Below, one piece after another: positions 8,124-15,030 of a stretch of 18,869 nt of DNA. Within the stretch, counting starts at the first letter, position 1. Each line of letters begins with the position of its first letter. The notes below the pieces were generated by a model. That model saw only the letters and a program-made list of their open reading frames with translations. It did no database searches and had not been told where the DNA came from. A program made the translations under genes and the position numbers. Source of the stretch: Bacteroidota bacterium (lineage in GTDB: Bacteria > Bacteroidota > Bacteroidia > UBA7662); assembly GCA_016868875.1 (NCBI GenBank), contig VGFN01000016.1, forward strand, positions 1 to 18,869, read 5' to 3'.

Positions 8124-8933
8124 GTGTTCTGCTGCCAAGTCCCATCCGTAGCTGTTCGGGCAGAGTTCAGCCATGGATCTGAACAGATCAGCCAAGTTTT
8201 GTTGGGAGAAACCGTAAATTGCCTTGATTTTCATGAAAATTGGGCACGAATACAGTGCGCCTGGGATGAATACACGGGCTGGGTACCCTTAATGGCCCTA
8301 AGAGAAATTCCAGATATTGAAGAAAAGGGACTTTCTGTTCTGAGCGACTACGCTTCCGTTACAGATCACAGCACTAATTCCAATCTCTTATTGAGCATGG
8401 GTAGTATTTTAGACCCTGCCCTGTTTCCCAACGGCTATTCCGTTATTAGAGGTGATATCGGCCAAATCCCCGTTTACTCCTCTGAAGTTTCCGATACTTT
8501 GATTTGGACGATAGGTAAAGATTGGATAGGAACCCCTTACCATTGGGGTGGGCGAAGCCGCTTCGGAGTTGATTGTTCCGGTTTCGTTCAAATGGTTATG
8601 GCACGAATTGGGGTTCCGGTACCGCGTGATTCAAGAGACCAACTTGCCCAAGCGCCCCAAAAAGTGCCGATTCATAACCAAGAATCCTTAAGAAGCGGTC
8701 AATTGGCATTTTTTGGGCCGAAGCCCACCCAAATCAACCATGTTGGATTGGTGCTCTCAAACGACAGAATTCTCCATGCTTCCGGTCAAGTCCGCTTGGA
8801 CCATTTATCGACCAAAGGAATCCATAAACTCCAACTGAATCAAACAGACTACATCGAACCAACAACGCATACTCTTCAAGCCTTGGCCACTTACGTTGAT
8901 TCGTCACAGCAATCGACCCTAATTAACGTTTAA
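8124..8933 (+). CDS. SH3-domain NlpC/P60 (C40) cysteine peptidase
   Basis: A 269-aa protein combining an N-terminal bacterial SH3-like region (about 5-62, SVAVRAEFSHGSEQISQVLLGE through GWVPL) with a C-terminal NlpC/P60 domain (about 125-255). Such enzymes cleave gamma-D-glutamyl to meso-diaminopimelate bonds in peptidoglycan stem peptides. The catalytic set is intact: Cys151 in DCSGF, His206 in INHVGL and His218 in LHASG. The GTG at 8124 is the only sensible start, because a stop codon lies three codons upstream in frame and the SH3 fold begins almost at once. No signal peptide is visible, so its route to the wall, or a cytoplasmic role in peptide recycling, is open. It starts 13 nt after the preceding OmpA/TPR gene and precedes another, forming a plausible envelope operon. 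Confidence 0.88.
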   Translation: MFCCQVPSVAVRAEFSHGSEQISQVLLGETVNCLDFHENWARIQCAWDEYTGWVPLMALREIPDIEEKGLSVLSDYASVTDHSTNSNLLLSMGSILDPALFPNGYSVIRGDIGQIPVYSSEVSDTLIWTIGKDWIGTPYHWGGRSRFGVDCSGFVQMVMARIGVPVPRDSRDQLAQAPQKVPIHNQESLRSGQLAFFGPKPTQINHVGLVLSNDRILHASGQVRLDHLSTKGIHKLQLNQTDYIEPTTHTLQALATYVDSSQQSTLINV

Positions 8934-8949
8934 AATAGTCAAAAAGCCT

Positions 8950-8957
8950 TAAATTTG
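8950..8957 (+). promoter_or_regulatory. Candidate Bacteroidota -7 promoter element (TAAATTTG)
   Basis: An exact TAnnTTTG match in the 40-bp gap before the OmpA/TPR lipoprotein gene, with an expected transcript start only about 10-14 nt before its ATG. The -33 region shows GTTTA rather than TTTG. If real, it lets the lipoprotein gene be expressed apart from the two genes upstream. Confidence 0.35.
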
Positions 8958-8973
8958 TCAAAATTTATAAAAA

Positions 8974-10773
8974 ATGAAAAACGCAGTTCAAGGTAATTTT
9001 TCGAAAATCGTCATTGCTGTAATTCTTTCTTTCAGCTTTGTAGGGTGCTCCCCCAATTTCAAACTCGATCAATCTGCCCTTAGTTTTCAAGGCCAGTCCG
9101 AGCCCGTCACTGCTCACGGTGATCAAATTGGCCTCAAGGTGAACTACAAAGTTGCCCCTAATGTATTCGCCCCCAATGGAATTGCCATCGTAAGGCTTGT
9201 TCAAACAAATGGGGACCAAAAGGTCGAATTAGGTCGTGAATTATTAACCGGGAGCAAAGTCAAATCCGTTATAGGTCGCAAAATCGAAAAGAAAACAGGT
9301 GGCGATGGAGAAGTTGGATTTTCTGCTACCTACAACGGGGAAAATACAGGGTTAGAGTATTGGCTGGAAGTCACTTCATTTGGTGATTCCAAAAAATCCA
9401 TTCAAGCCGCTCAAAAATTGCTTAATCAAGGCCCATCCTATGTGTCCGCTCCAGAAAAAACCCATAGCTTCAAAACAAAAATTACCAACGGTGTCAGCCT
9501 TTTATCACGCACTGCAAAACACAATACATCTCCCAAAACCATCGCTTCACTTTTTGTTGCTGATACTATAGAGCCTTTTGAAGCCACCATCTATTTTGAG
9601 GTTAATAAATCCGTCATCAGAGAAAGTGAAAGAAAAAGAAAAGAAATTGAACAATTGGTAAACTTCTTGAGCAAAACCAAGGAAATCCTTAAGATAGAGG
9701 TCAACGGCTATGCCTCACCTGACGGAGAAATTCAATTCAATAATGAACTTGCCGACGAAAGGGCGACCGAGGCCGGTAAGTTCGTTGTGCGTTCGTTGAA
9801 GGGAAGCCAAGGCCTCAAAGACATTCAGTACGATTTGAACAACTCAAACCTTTATGTTCAAAATAAAGGAACCGAAGATTGGAAAGGCCTCTTAAAGGGA
9901 ATCGAGTTTGCTCATATTCCTCAAAAAGACCGCGTCAAAAGCATTATCGAAAACAACAGGCTTGGCAGCGCAGAAAAACAAGCTCAACTCCAAGATATGA
10001 GTGAATCTTGGAAAATTATCTCCGAGGATTATTTACCCCCCCTGCGACGAGCCAATATGATTATTAACACCAAAATCGCTCCGCGGACATTTGAAGAAAG
10101 ACTCGATTTAATCCGTGCCAAATCAATCGATATTTCCGCATCAGAAATGATTGCCGCTACAGAACAAACCTCCGACCCAACCCTGAAAGCAGAAATCTTG
10201 GAATCCGCCAAACGTCAATACCCTGCAGACCATCGCTCCTATAACAACCTTGCGGTGATCGATATCGAAAGCGGAAACTTACAAACAGCCAGCAGGAACC
10301 TGGATGCTGCCGCTGAAGCATCACCCAGCTCTCCTGAAATTCTGCATAACCAGGCCCTTCTTGCAAGCCTAAGTAAGGACTGGTCTAAACTTGGAATTGT
10401 ACTCAAAAGAGCACGTGCCAACGGAGTTAAAATGCCGGAACTTGAAGCATTAGCCGCGGTTGTAGGGGGTAAATATGATGAAGCTATCAATATTTTGAAC
10501 CCCAAAGGTTCTAGCGCACTGCTTGCCTTGGCCCAATGTTTGAACCGAGATTATCCAAGCGCATCCAAGTCCTTGAATGGACTAGACTTGACGGACCCGA
10601 ATGTCTTGTATATCAGCGCCGTTATTGCCGCAAGAACCAAAGACATAAAAGGTTTAGAAAGAAATCTTCAGTCCTTGGTTTCTATTAACCCTCAGGTCAA
10701 AAGCAGCCTCCTTTCAGATCCCGAATTTGCTTTGTATCGCCAAGAAGCGTTTTTTACGAATTTAACTAAATAA
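8974..10773 (+). CDS. OmpA-like/TPR lipoprotein (second of two paralogues)
   Basis: A 599-aa predicted lipoprotein: hydrophobic helix 12-23 ends in SFVGC with Cys25 as the lipidation residue (Phe at -3 is atypical but tolerated). A beta-rich domain (about 30-135) with VTAHGDQIGLKV (45-56) resembles the N-terminal block of a common Bacteroidota OmpA/TPR family. The OmpA-like domain spans about 203-275, with YFEVNKSVIRESE (207-219) and GYASPDGEIQFNNELADER (245-263). Arg263 is kept, but Ser248 replaces the usual Asp. A linker includes EDWKGLL (301-307) and EDYLPPLRRA (351-360), and TPR-like helices run from about 400 to 580. The block order matches the protein at 6299, so this is an old local duplication with the NlpC/P60 gene between. 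Likely tethered to the outer membrane facing peptidoglycan. It ends 7 nt from the convergent uvrC stop. Confidence 0.85.
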   Translation: MKNAVQGNFSKIVIAVILSFSFVGCSPNFKLDQSALSFQGQSEPVTAHGDQIGLKVNYKVAPNVFAPNGIAIVRLVQTNGDQKVELGRELLTGSKVKSVIGRKIEKKTGGDGEVGFSATYNGENTGLEYWLEVTSFGDSKKSIQAAQKLLNQGPSYVSAPEKTHSFKTKITNGVSLLSRTAKHNTSPKTIASLFVADTIEPFEATIYFEVNKSVIRESERKRKEIEQLVNFLSKTKEILKIEVNGYASPDGEIQFNNELADERATEAGKFVVRSLKGSQGLKDIQYDLNNSNLYVQNKGTEDWKGLLKGIEFAHIPQKDRVKSIIENNRLGSAEKQAQLQDMSESWKIISEDYLPPLRRANMIINTKIAPRTFEERLDLIRAKSIDISASEMIAATEQTSDPTLKAEILESAKRQYPADHRSYNNLAVIDIESGNLQTASRNLDAAAEASPSSPEILHNQALLASLSKDWSKLGIVLKRARANGVKMPELEALAAVVGGKYDEAINILNPKGSSALLALAQCLNRDYPSASKSLNGLDLTDPNVLYISAVIAARTKDIKGLERNLQSLVSINPQVKSSLLSDPEFALYRQEAFFTNLTK

Positions 10774-10780
10774 TCCAACG

Positions 10781-12583
10781 CTAATCGCGGCTATCAAGCC
10801 TTTGCATTGCGATGAGGTTAGCCTTAGCAGCGCCAACAACGGCCTTTAGCTGATCAAAATCAGCAGCAAAGACTCTTTCTGCTGAACCAAAGGCAGATAA
10901 CAATTTACCTCTGGTTTCAGGGCCGATTCCTTTGATGTTATCCAGGGCAGATTGCATGCCCGCCTTGTGACGGCGGTTGCGGTGATGTTGCAAACCAAAT
11001 CGATGCGCCTCGTCACGCATTTGTTGAATGAGCCTCAAGGTGGGACTCTTCTTGTCCAGCATCAAGGGGTGCGGATCCCCCACCTTGAACAAAGCCTCCA
11101 AGCGTTTGGCAATCCCCATCAAGGGCAAATGGCCCAAACCCAAAGCGACCAAGGCGGAATGGGCCGAGCTCAACTGACCCTTACCGCCATCCACGATCAC
11201 AAGATCCGGTAAGGCCTGTCCCTCGGTAAGCATCCTTTGATAGCGCCTGGTGATGACCTCCTCCATCCCCGCAAAATCATCAATACCTTCCACCTCCCGT
11301 AGATTGAACAGACGGTAATCGCGTTTGGCAGGTCTTCCGTTTCGGAAAACAACACAAGCCGACACGGTCTGGCTACCTTGCGTGTGGGAATTATCAAAAC
11401 ACTCGATATGCTGCGGCAATTGAGGGATTTGCAAATCCTTCTGGACCTGCTGCAAAAGACGATCCGATCGGGAAGCGAATTGCCTTTCTTCCGGTTTTCG
11501 TAACAACTCCTGCAAACAAAAGAAAGCGTTTTTGAGGCTTAAATCCACCAATTTGCGTTTGTCACCATCGGATGGAACCCGGCAAGGGATGCGCACAAAA
11601 GGTAGGCTTTCCGGCATGATATTGCAGACAATTTCAACCGGCTGATGTTCATAACGATGGCAGATCTCCAACATCGCCTGGGCCATAACGGCGGACGGTT
11701 CCTCCTCTACACCCAATTGTATTTCCAAATTAAAGGAACGCATGACCGCACCGTTGCGCACATGCAGGTGATTGACCACCGCCCTGTCTTGGTGTTGGGC
11801 CAAGGCAAAGGAATCCAACTCCTTCACGGTGGTGCTCACCACAGTCGATCTGGCCTCGTACCGCTCCAACAATTCCACCTGGACTTTGAGGGTATGGGCT
11901 TGCTCAAAATCTAATCGTGCAACACATTCTTTGATCTGTTTACGAAGGTTGATCAACAATCCCCCAAGATTCCCTTTGAGCAAGAGATGCACCCCATCTG
12001 TGTATTTTGCATACTCCTCTGCGCTTTGAAGCCCTGCACAGGGCGCCATACAATTCCCGAGTTGATGCTCTAAACAAGGACGATACCCGGCTTTGGAGAT
12101 ACGCTCATCGCTGAGGTTGAGAGTGCAGGTGCGCAATGGATAGATTTTCCGAATTAAATTCAACAACGTGTACATGGTGGTCGGCGAGGAATAGGGACCG
12201 TAGTACCGCGAACCATCGCGTCTAATTTGCCTTGTGACCTCAAGCCTTGGAAAGGGTTCATGGCGCAAGACCAAAAAGGGATAGGTCTTGTCATCTTTGA
12301 GCCGAATATTGTAACGGGGTTGGTGTTTCTTGATCAACACATTTTCGAGAAGCAGGGCATCATGCTCCGTGTCAACAACCGTAAATTCAATACGCTCTAT
12401 CAAGCGAACCATCAGCCGTATGCGATGGGTATCCACCCGACTTGCAAAGTATTGGGCAACCCGTTTGCGAAGATTTTTGGCTTTGCCAACATAGAGCAAA
12501 TGATCGCGTCTATCGTAATAGCGATATACCCCGGGTGTTTCGGGAATGGAATATTCCAAGGCTTTGAATCCATTCAAATCCAT
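10781..12583 (-). CDS. uvrC: UvrABC excinuclease subunit C
   Basis: A complete 600-aa nuclease subunit that makes both incisions in nucleotide excision repair. Domains in order: GIY-YIG nuclease from residue 18 with YVGKAKNLRKR (31-41); the cysteine set Cys153, Cys170, Cys178 and Cys182, matching the metal/iron-sulfur cluster region; a UvrB-interacting UVR segment about 205-240; the RNase H-like endonuclease domain with CFDNSH (395-400) and VDGGKGQ (464-470); and tandem helix-hairpin-helix DNA-binding motifs (about 543-595, NIKGIGPETR). The ATG is well supported, since an in-frame stop lies a few codons upstream. It is downstream of xseA on the same strand after a 105-bp gap filled by tandem repeats that could carry its own regulation. 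Its 3' end is convergent with the OmpA/TPR lipoprotein gene, 7 nt apart. Confidence 0.97.
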   Translation of the reverse strand: MDLNGFKALEYSIPETPGVYRYYDRRDHLLYVGKAKNLRKRVAQYFASRVDTHRIRLMVRLIERIEFTVVDTEHDALLLENVLIKKHQPRYNIRLKDDKTYPFLVLRHEPFPRLEVTRQIRRDGSRYYGPYSSPTTMYTLLNLIRKIYPLRTCTLNLSDERISKAGYRPCLEHQLGNCMAPCAGLQSAEEYAKYTDGVHLLLKGNLGGLLINLRKQIKECVARLDFEQAHTLKVQVELLERYEARSTVVSTTVKELDSFALAQHQDRAVVNHLHVRNGAVMRSFNLEIQLGVEEEPSAVMAQAMLEICHRYEHQPVEIVCNIMPESLPFVRIPCRVPSDGDKRKLVDLSLKNAFFCLQELLRKPEERQFASRSDRLLQQVQKDLQIPQLPQHIECFDNSHTQGSQTVSACVVFRNGRPAKRDYRLFNLREVEGIDDFAGMEEVITRRYQRMLTEGQALPDLVIVDGGKGQLSSAHSALVALGLGHLPLMGIAKRLEALFKVGDPHPLMLDKKSPTLRLIQQMRDEAHRFGLQHHRNRRHKAGMQSALDNIKGIGPETRGKLLSAFGSAERVFAADFDQLKAVVGAAKANLIAMQRLDSRD

Positions 12584-12585
12584 AA

Positions 12586-12681
12586 CGAATCTCTATTCTT
12601 GTTGAGCACTCGAAATCTTTGGGCGTATAGCAATCGAGATCTTTTCACGATTAGAAATCAAAATCTATTCACGTTTAGCAT
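12586..12681 (-). repeat. Four degenerate ~24-bp tandem units directly upstream of uvrC
   Basis: Contiguous units occupy 12586-12610, 12611-12634, 12635-12658 and 12659-12681 (25, 24, 24 and 23 bp). Read on the uvrC strand, each starts with A(T)TGCTAAACG-like sequence and ends with an AGATTTCG-like block. The two units farthest from uvrC agree at 18 of 23 aligned positions and the middle pair at 17 of 24; the unit next to the ATG is the most diverged. There are no spacers. The array fills nearly all of the 105-bp xseA-uvrC gap and ends two bases before the ATG. It does not encode protein on the uvrC strand. Whether it is an operator array, a run of promoter-like elements or an old minisatellite is unknown. 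Confidence 0.7.
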
Positions 12682-12688
12682 AGACGGT

Positions 12689-13993
12689 CTAGGGCTGCAA
12701 ATAGTTCTCGCTGTCCTCAATTTTGGAAATGACCTTGCCGTCCACGAATCGGGTTTCCAACCTGGCCCCGGGCTGGGCGTCTTGGATGCTTCGTAACACC
12801 TTACCGTTCATCATGGCCACCGAAAAGCCGCGCTGAAGAACCGATTGAATGTCCAGGGCGGAGGCTTGGCGAATGAGGGCGAAGCAGGTTTGTTCCATCG
12901 AATCCAATTGCTGTTCAATTCCCCTCCCGAGCCTGTGGGTCAAATCATGCACAGCCTGTTCTTGGTTGAATAGTTTCTGCAACAATCCCCTACGGATGCG
13001 CTGTTCCAAATCCATCATAGTCGTATCGCAATGATCGATAAGGTAACCGTAGTTCCGCTCCAGGCTTTGTTCCAAACCGTCAAGACCTTGCTCCAAAACC
13101 AAGCACTGACGTTGCAAACTATTTCCTGCCGATTGTTGAGCAACATGAATCTGCCTCATCAAATCCTCCTGATCAGGGGTCACCAATTCAGCAGCCGCCG
13201 TAGGGGTTGGCGCCCTAAGATCAGCAACAAAATCCACCAAAGTCAAATCCGTTTCGTGGCCAATAGCCGTGATCACAGGAGTTTCCAAGGCAAAGACAGC
13301 ACGAACCAACGTCTCGTTGTTGAAACACCACAAATCTTCCATGGAACCACCACCGCGGGCAAGGATAATGACTTCCACGTCAGGCCGTTGATCCAAAGCG
13401 CTCAAGGCCTTGATGAGTGAGCTGACTGCGGCCTCCCCTTGGACCAAACTAGGTGCAAGTAGAATAGGAAGCCCCGGAAAGCGCCGCTCCACCGTACGCT
13501 GTATATCATGAATCACCGCACCATCCGGGGAGGTCACTACACCCACCATTGCAGGATAGGAGGGGATTGCTTTCTTGTGAACAGCCTCCAACAAACCCTC
13601 GGCTTGTAAGCGGGCTTTGAGTTCCAGGTAACGCCGGTACAAATCCCCTTGCCCTGAAGCCGATAGGCTCATAACCTGCAATTGCAAGGATCCTCTGGGC
13701 GCATAATGCCTCAATTCTCCGGCAACCTGCACTCGATCACCGTCCACGGGATCCATGTCCAAGAGCCGTCGCTGGCTTTGAAACATAACACAAGAAATTT
13801 GGCTGTAAGCATCCTTGAGGGTGAAGTACCAATGCCCGCTTCGGGCTTTGGTCATGCCCGATATTTCTCCCTCGACCACCAAATTTTTAAAATCCGGGTA
13901 TCCTTCCACATAATTCCGGATCCACTCGTTGAGGCCGGTTACGGTCAAGGGCCGTCCCTGACCCGATAGATTCGCGGAAGAGGAAGAAAACAT
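12689..13993 (-). CDS. xseA: Exodeoxyribonuclease VII large subunit
   Basis: A 434-aa cytoplasmic nuclease subunit that, with the small subunit XseB, degrades single-stranded DNA. The N-terminal OB-fold region (about 14-110) includes VEGEISGMTKARSGHWYFTL (40-59). The catalytic domain shows VGVVTSPDGAVIHDI (150-164), ARGGGSMEDLWCFN (212-225), IGHETD (244-249) and DLRAPTPTAAAEL (258-270), all family hallmarks, followed by a long helical, coiled-coil-like region about 275-395. The ATG at 13993 was chosen; a TTG at 14014 would add seven residues. Length is close to E. coli XseA. The usual small xseB gene is not next to it: only a 105-bp repeat-filled gap and then uvrC follow. Divergent from the dehydrogenase gene at 14072. 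Confidence 0.95.
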   Translation of the reverse strand: MFSSSSANLSGQGRPLTVTGLNEWIRNYVEGYPDFKNLVVEGEISGMTKARSGHWYFTLKDAYSQISCVMFQSQRRLLDMDPVDGDRVQVAGELRHYAPRGSLQLQVMSLSASGQGDLYRRYLELKARLQAEGLLEAVHKKAIPSYPAMVGVVTSPDGAVIHDIQRTVERRFPGLPILLAPSLVQGEAAVSSLIKALSALDQRPDVEVIILARGGGSMEDLWCFNNETLVRAVFALETPVITAIGHETDLTLVDFVADLRAPTPTAAAELVTPDQEDLMRQIHVAQQSAGNSLQRQCLVLEQGLDGLEQSLERNYGYLIDHCDTTMMDLEQRIRRGLLQKLFNQEQAVHDLTHRLGRGIEQQLDSMEQTCFALIRQASALDIQSVLQRGFSVAMMNGKVLRSIQDAQPGARLETRFVDGKVISKIEDSENYLQP

Positions 13994-14071
13994 GGACAGC
14001 GGGAAGGAATTCAACCTCCAAATTAGGGGCGCTGCGTGTAATTTTAACCCATAAAATCAAAACCTTCCCGT

Positions 14072-14998
14072 ATGGAATCCGCCCCTTCGACCCCAAGATC
14101 CCCCCTCCATATCCAACACGTGACCGTGGTGGGCTGCGGTACCATGGGTAACGGGATTGCCCAAGTTTTTGCCACCTGCGGTTTTGCGGTCGATTTGGTG
14201 GACCTCTCCGCCCCGGCTTTGGAAAAAGCCATGAGCACCATCGCCCGCAATTTGGATCGGGTGGTCGCCAAAGGAGGCTTGGACCAAGAATCAAGGGATG
14301 CCGCCTTGGCCCGTATTCACTGCGGAACCTCCCTGGTCGAAGCCATCCACCAAGCGGATCTGGTGGTGGAAGCCGCCACCGAAAACCGACAAATTAAGCT
14401 GGAACTCTTCCGGCAATTGGACCAGTTAAGCCCCGCCTCCTGCATTCTGGCCACCAACACCTCTTCTATCTCGATCACCGATATTGCCGGCGCAACCCAA
14501 CGCCCCGCCCAGGTCATCGGCATGCACTTCATGAACCCGGTACCGGTCATGAAGTTAGTCGAAATCATCAAGGGTTATAACACCGATCCTGTGGTGACGG
14601 CCACCATCGTGGAATTGAGTCATCGCCTGGGCAAAATCCCAGTGGAGGCCAACGATTACCCCGGATTTGTGGCCAACCGCATCCTGATACCCATGATTAA
14701 CGAGGCGGTCCATACCCTCTACGAGGGCGTTGCCGGTGTTGCCGAAATTGACACGGTCATGAAATTGGGTATGGCCCATCCGATGGGCCCCCTGCAATTG
14801 GCAGATTTTATTGGTTTGGATGTTTGCTTGGCCATCCTTCGGGTGTTGCATGACGGCTTTGGCCAGGCCAAATACGCCCCCTGCCCCCTCTTGGTCAAAA
14901 TGGTTTCTTCAGGAAACCTGGGCGTCAAAACCGGCAAAGGATTTTATGCCTACCAAGCGGGTTCCAAGGACCTGCTGGTCGCCCCGGAATTTCGCTAG
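14072..14998 (+). CDS. 3-hydroxybutyryl-CoA dehydrogenase (3-hydroxyacyl-CoA dehydrogenase family)
   Basis: A 308-aa single-function enzyme of the PaaH/Hbd group that interconverts 3-hydroxyacyl-CoA and 3-ketoacyl-CoA with NAD(P). The Rossmann motif is GCGTMG (21-26), and EAATEN (100-105) and NTSSISIT (129-136) follow. Active-site residues expected for the family are all present: Ser131, His152 in GMHFMNP, Glu164 in KLVEII and Asn202 in FVANR. The C-terminal domain ends with KTGKGFY (286-292). Relatives are usually about 280-295 residues; the extra length is a 14-residue Ser/Pro-rich leader before the first strand, with no other nearby Met start. It acts in short-chain acyl-CoA or phenylacetate-type catabolism, but no pathway partner is beside it. 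Convergent with pruA, 32 nt apart. Confidence 0.92.
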   Translation: MESAPSTPRSPLHIQHVTVVGCGTMGNGIAQVFATCGFAVDLVDLSAPALEKAMSTIARNLDRVVAKGGLDQESRDAALARIHCGTSLVEAIHQADLVVEAATENRQIKLELFRQLDQLSPASCILATNTSSISITDIAGATQRPAQVIGMHFMNPVPVMKLVEIIKGYNTDPVVTATIVELSHRLGKIPVEANDYPGFVANRILIPMINEAVHTLYEGVAGVAEIDTVMKLGMAHPMGPLQLADFIGLDVCLAILRVLHDGFGQAKYAPCPLLVKMVSSGNLGVKTGKGFYAYQAGSKDLLVAPEFR

Positions 14999-15030
14999 AT
15001 CGAAGACCGCTTGCTATCCTCCACCGCCCT

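Noticed and set aside
6299..10773. Type IX secretion PorE-like identity for the OmpA/TPR proteins
   Set aside because: PorE has TPR and beta-propeller parts before its OmpA domain. Here the OmpA-like domain precedes the TPR region and no propeller is seen.
12586..12681. CRISPR-like array
   Set aside because: The units abut directly with no spacers, are strongly diverged from one another, and there are no cas genes in the window.
12227..12796. A 189-codon open frame on the plus strand across the uvrC start, the repeat and the xseA end, with an 8-residue internal periodicity
   Set aside because: It is antisense to two well-supported genes. The periodicity is simply the 24-bp DNA repeat read in frame, and the rest matches no protein family I know.
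13994..14014. TTG start for xseA at 14014
   Set aside because: It adds only seven non-conserved residues before an ATG that suits the OB-fold start; no ribosome-site evidence favours it.
14039..14046. TAATTTTA as a -7 promoter box for the dehydrogenase gene
   Set aside because: The final G of TAnnTTTG is missing and there is no -33 element; chance similarity is likely in this AT-rich patch.
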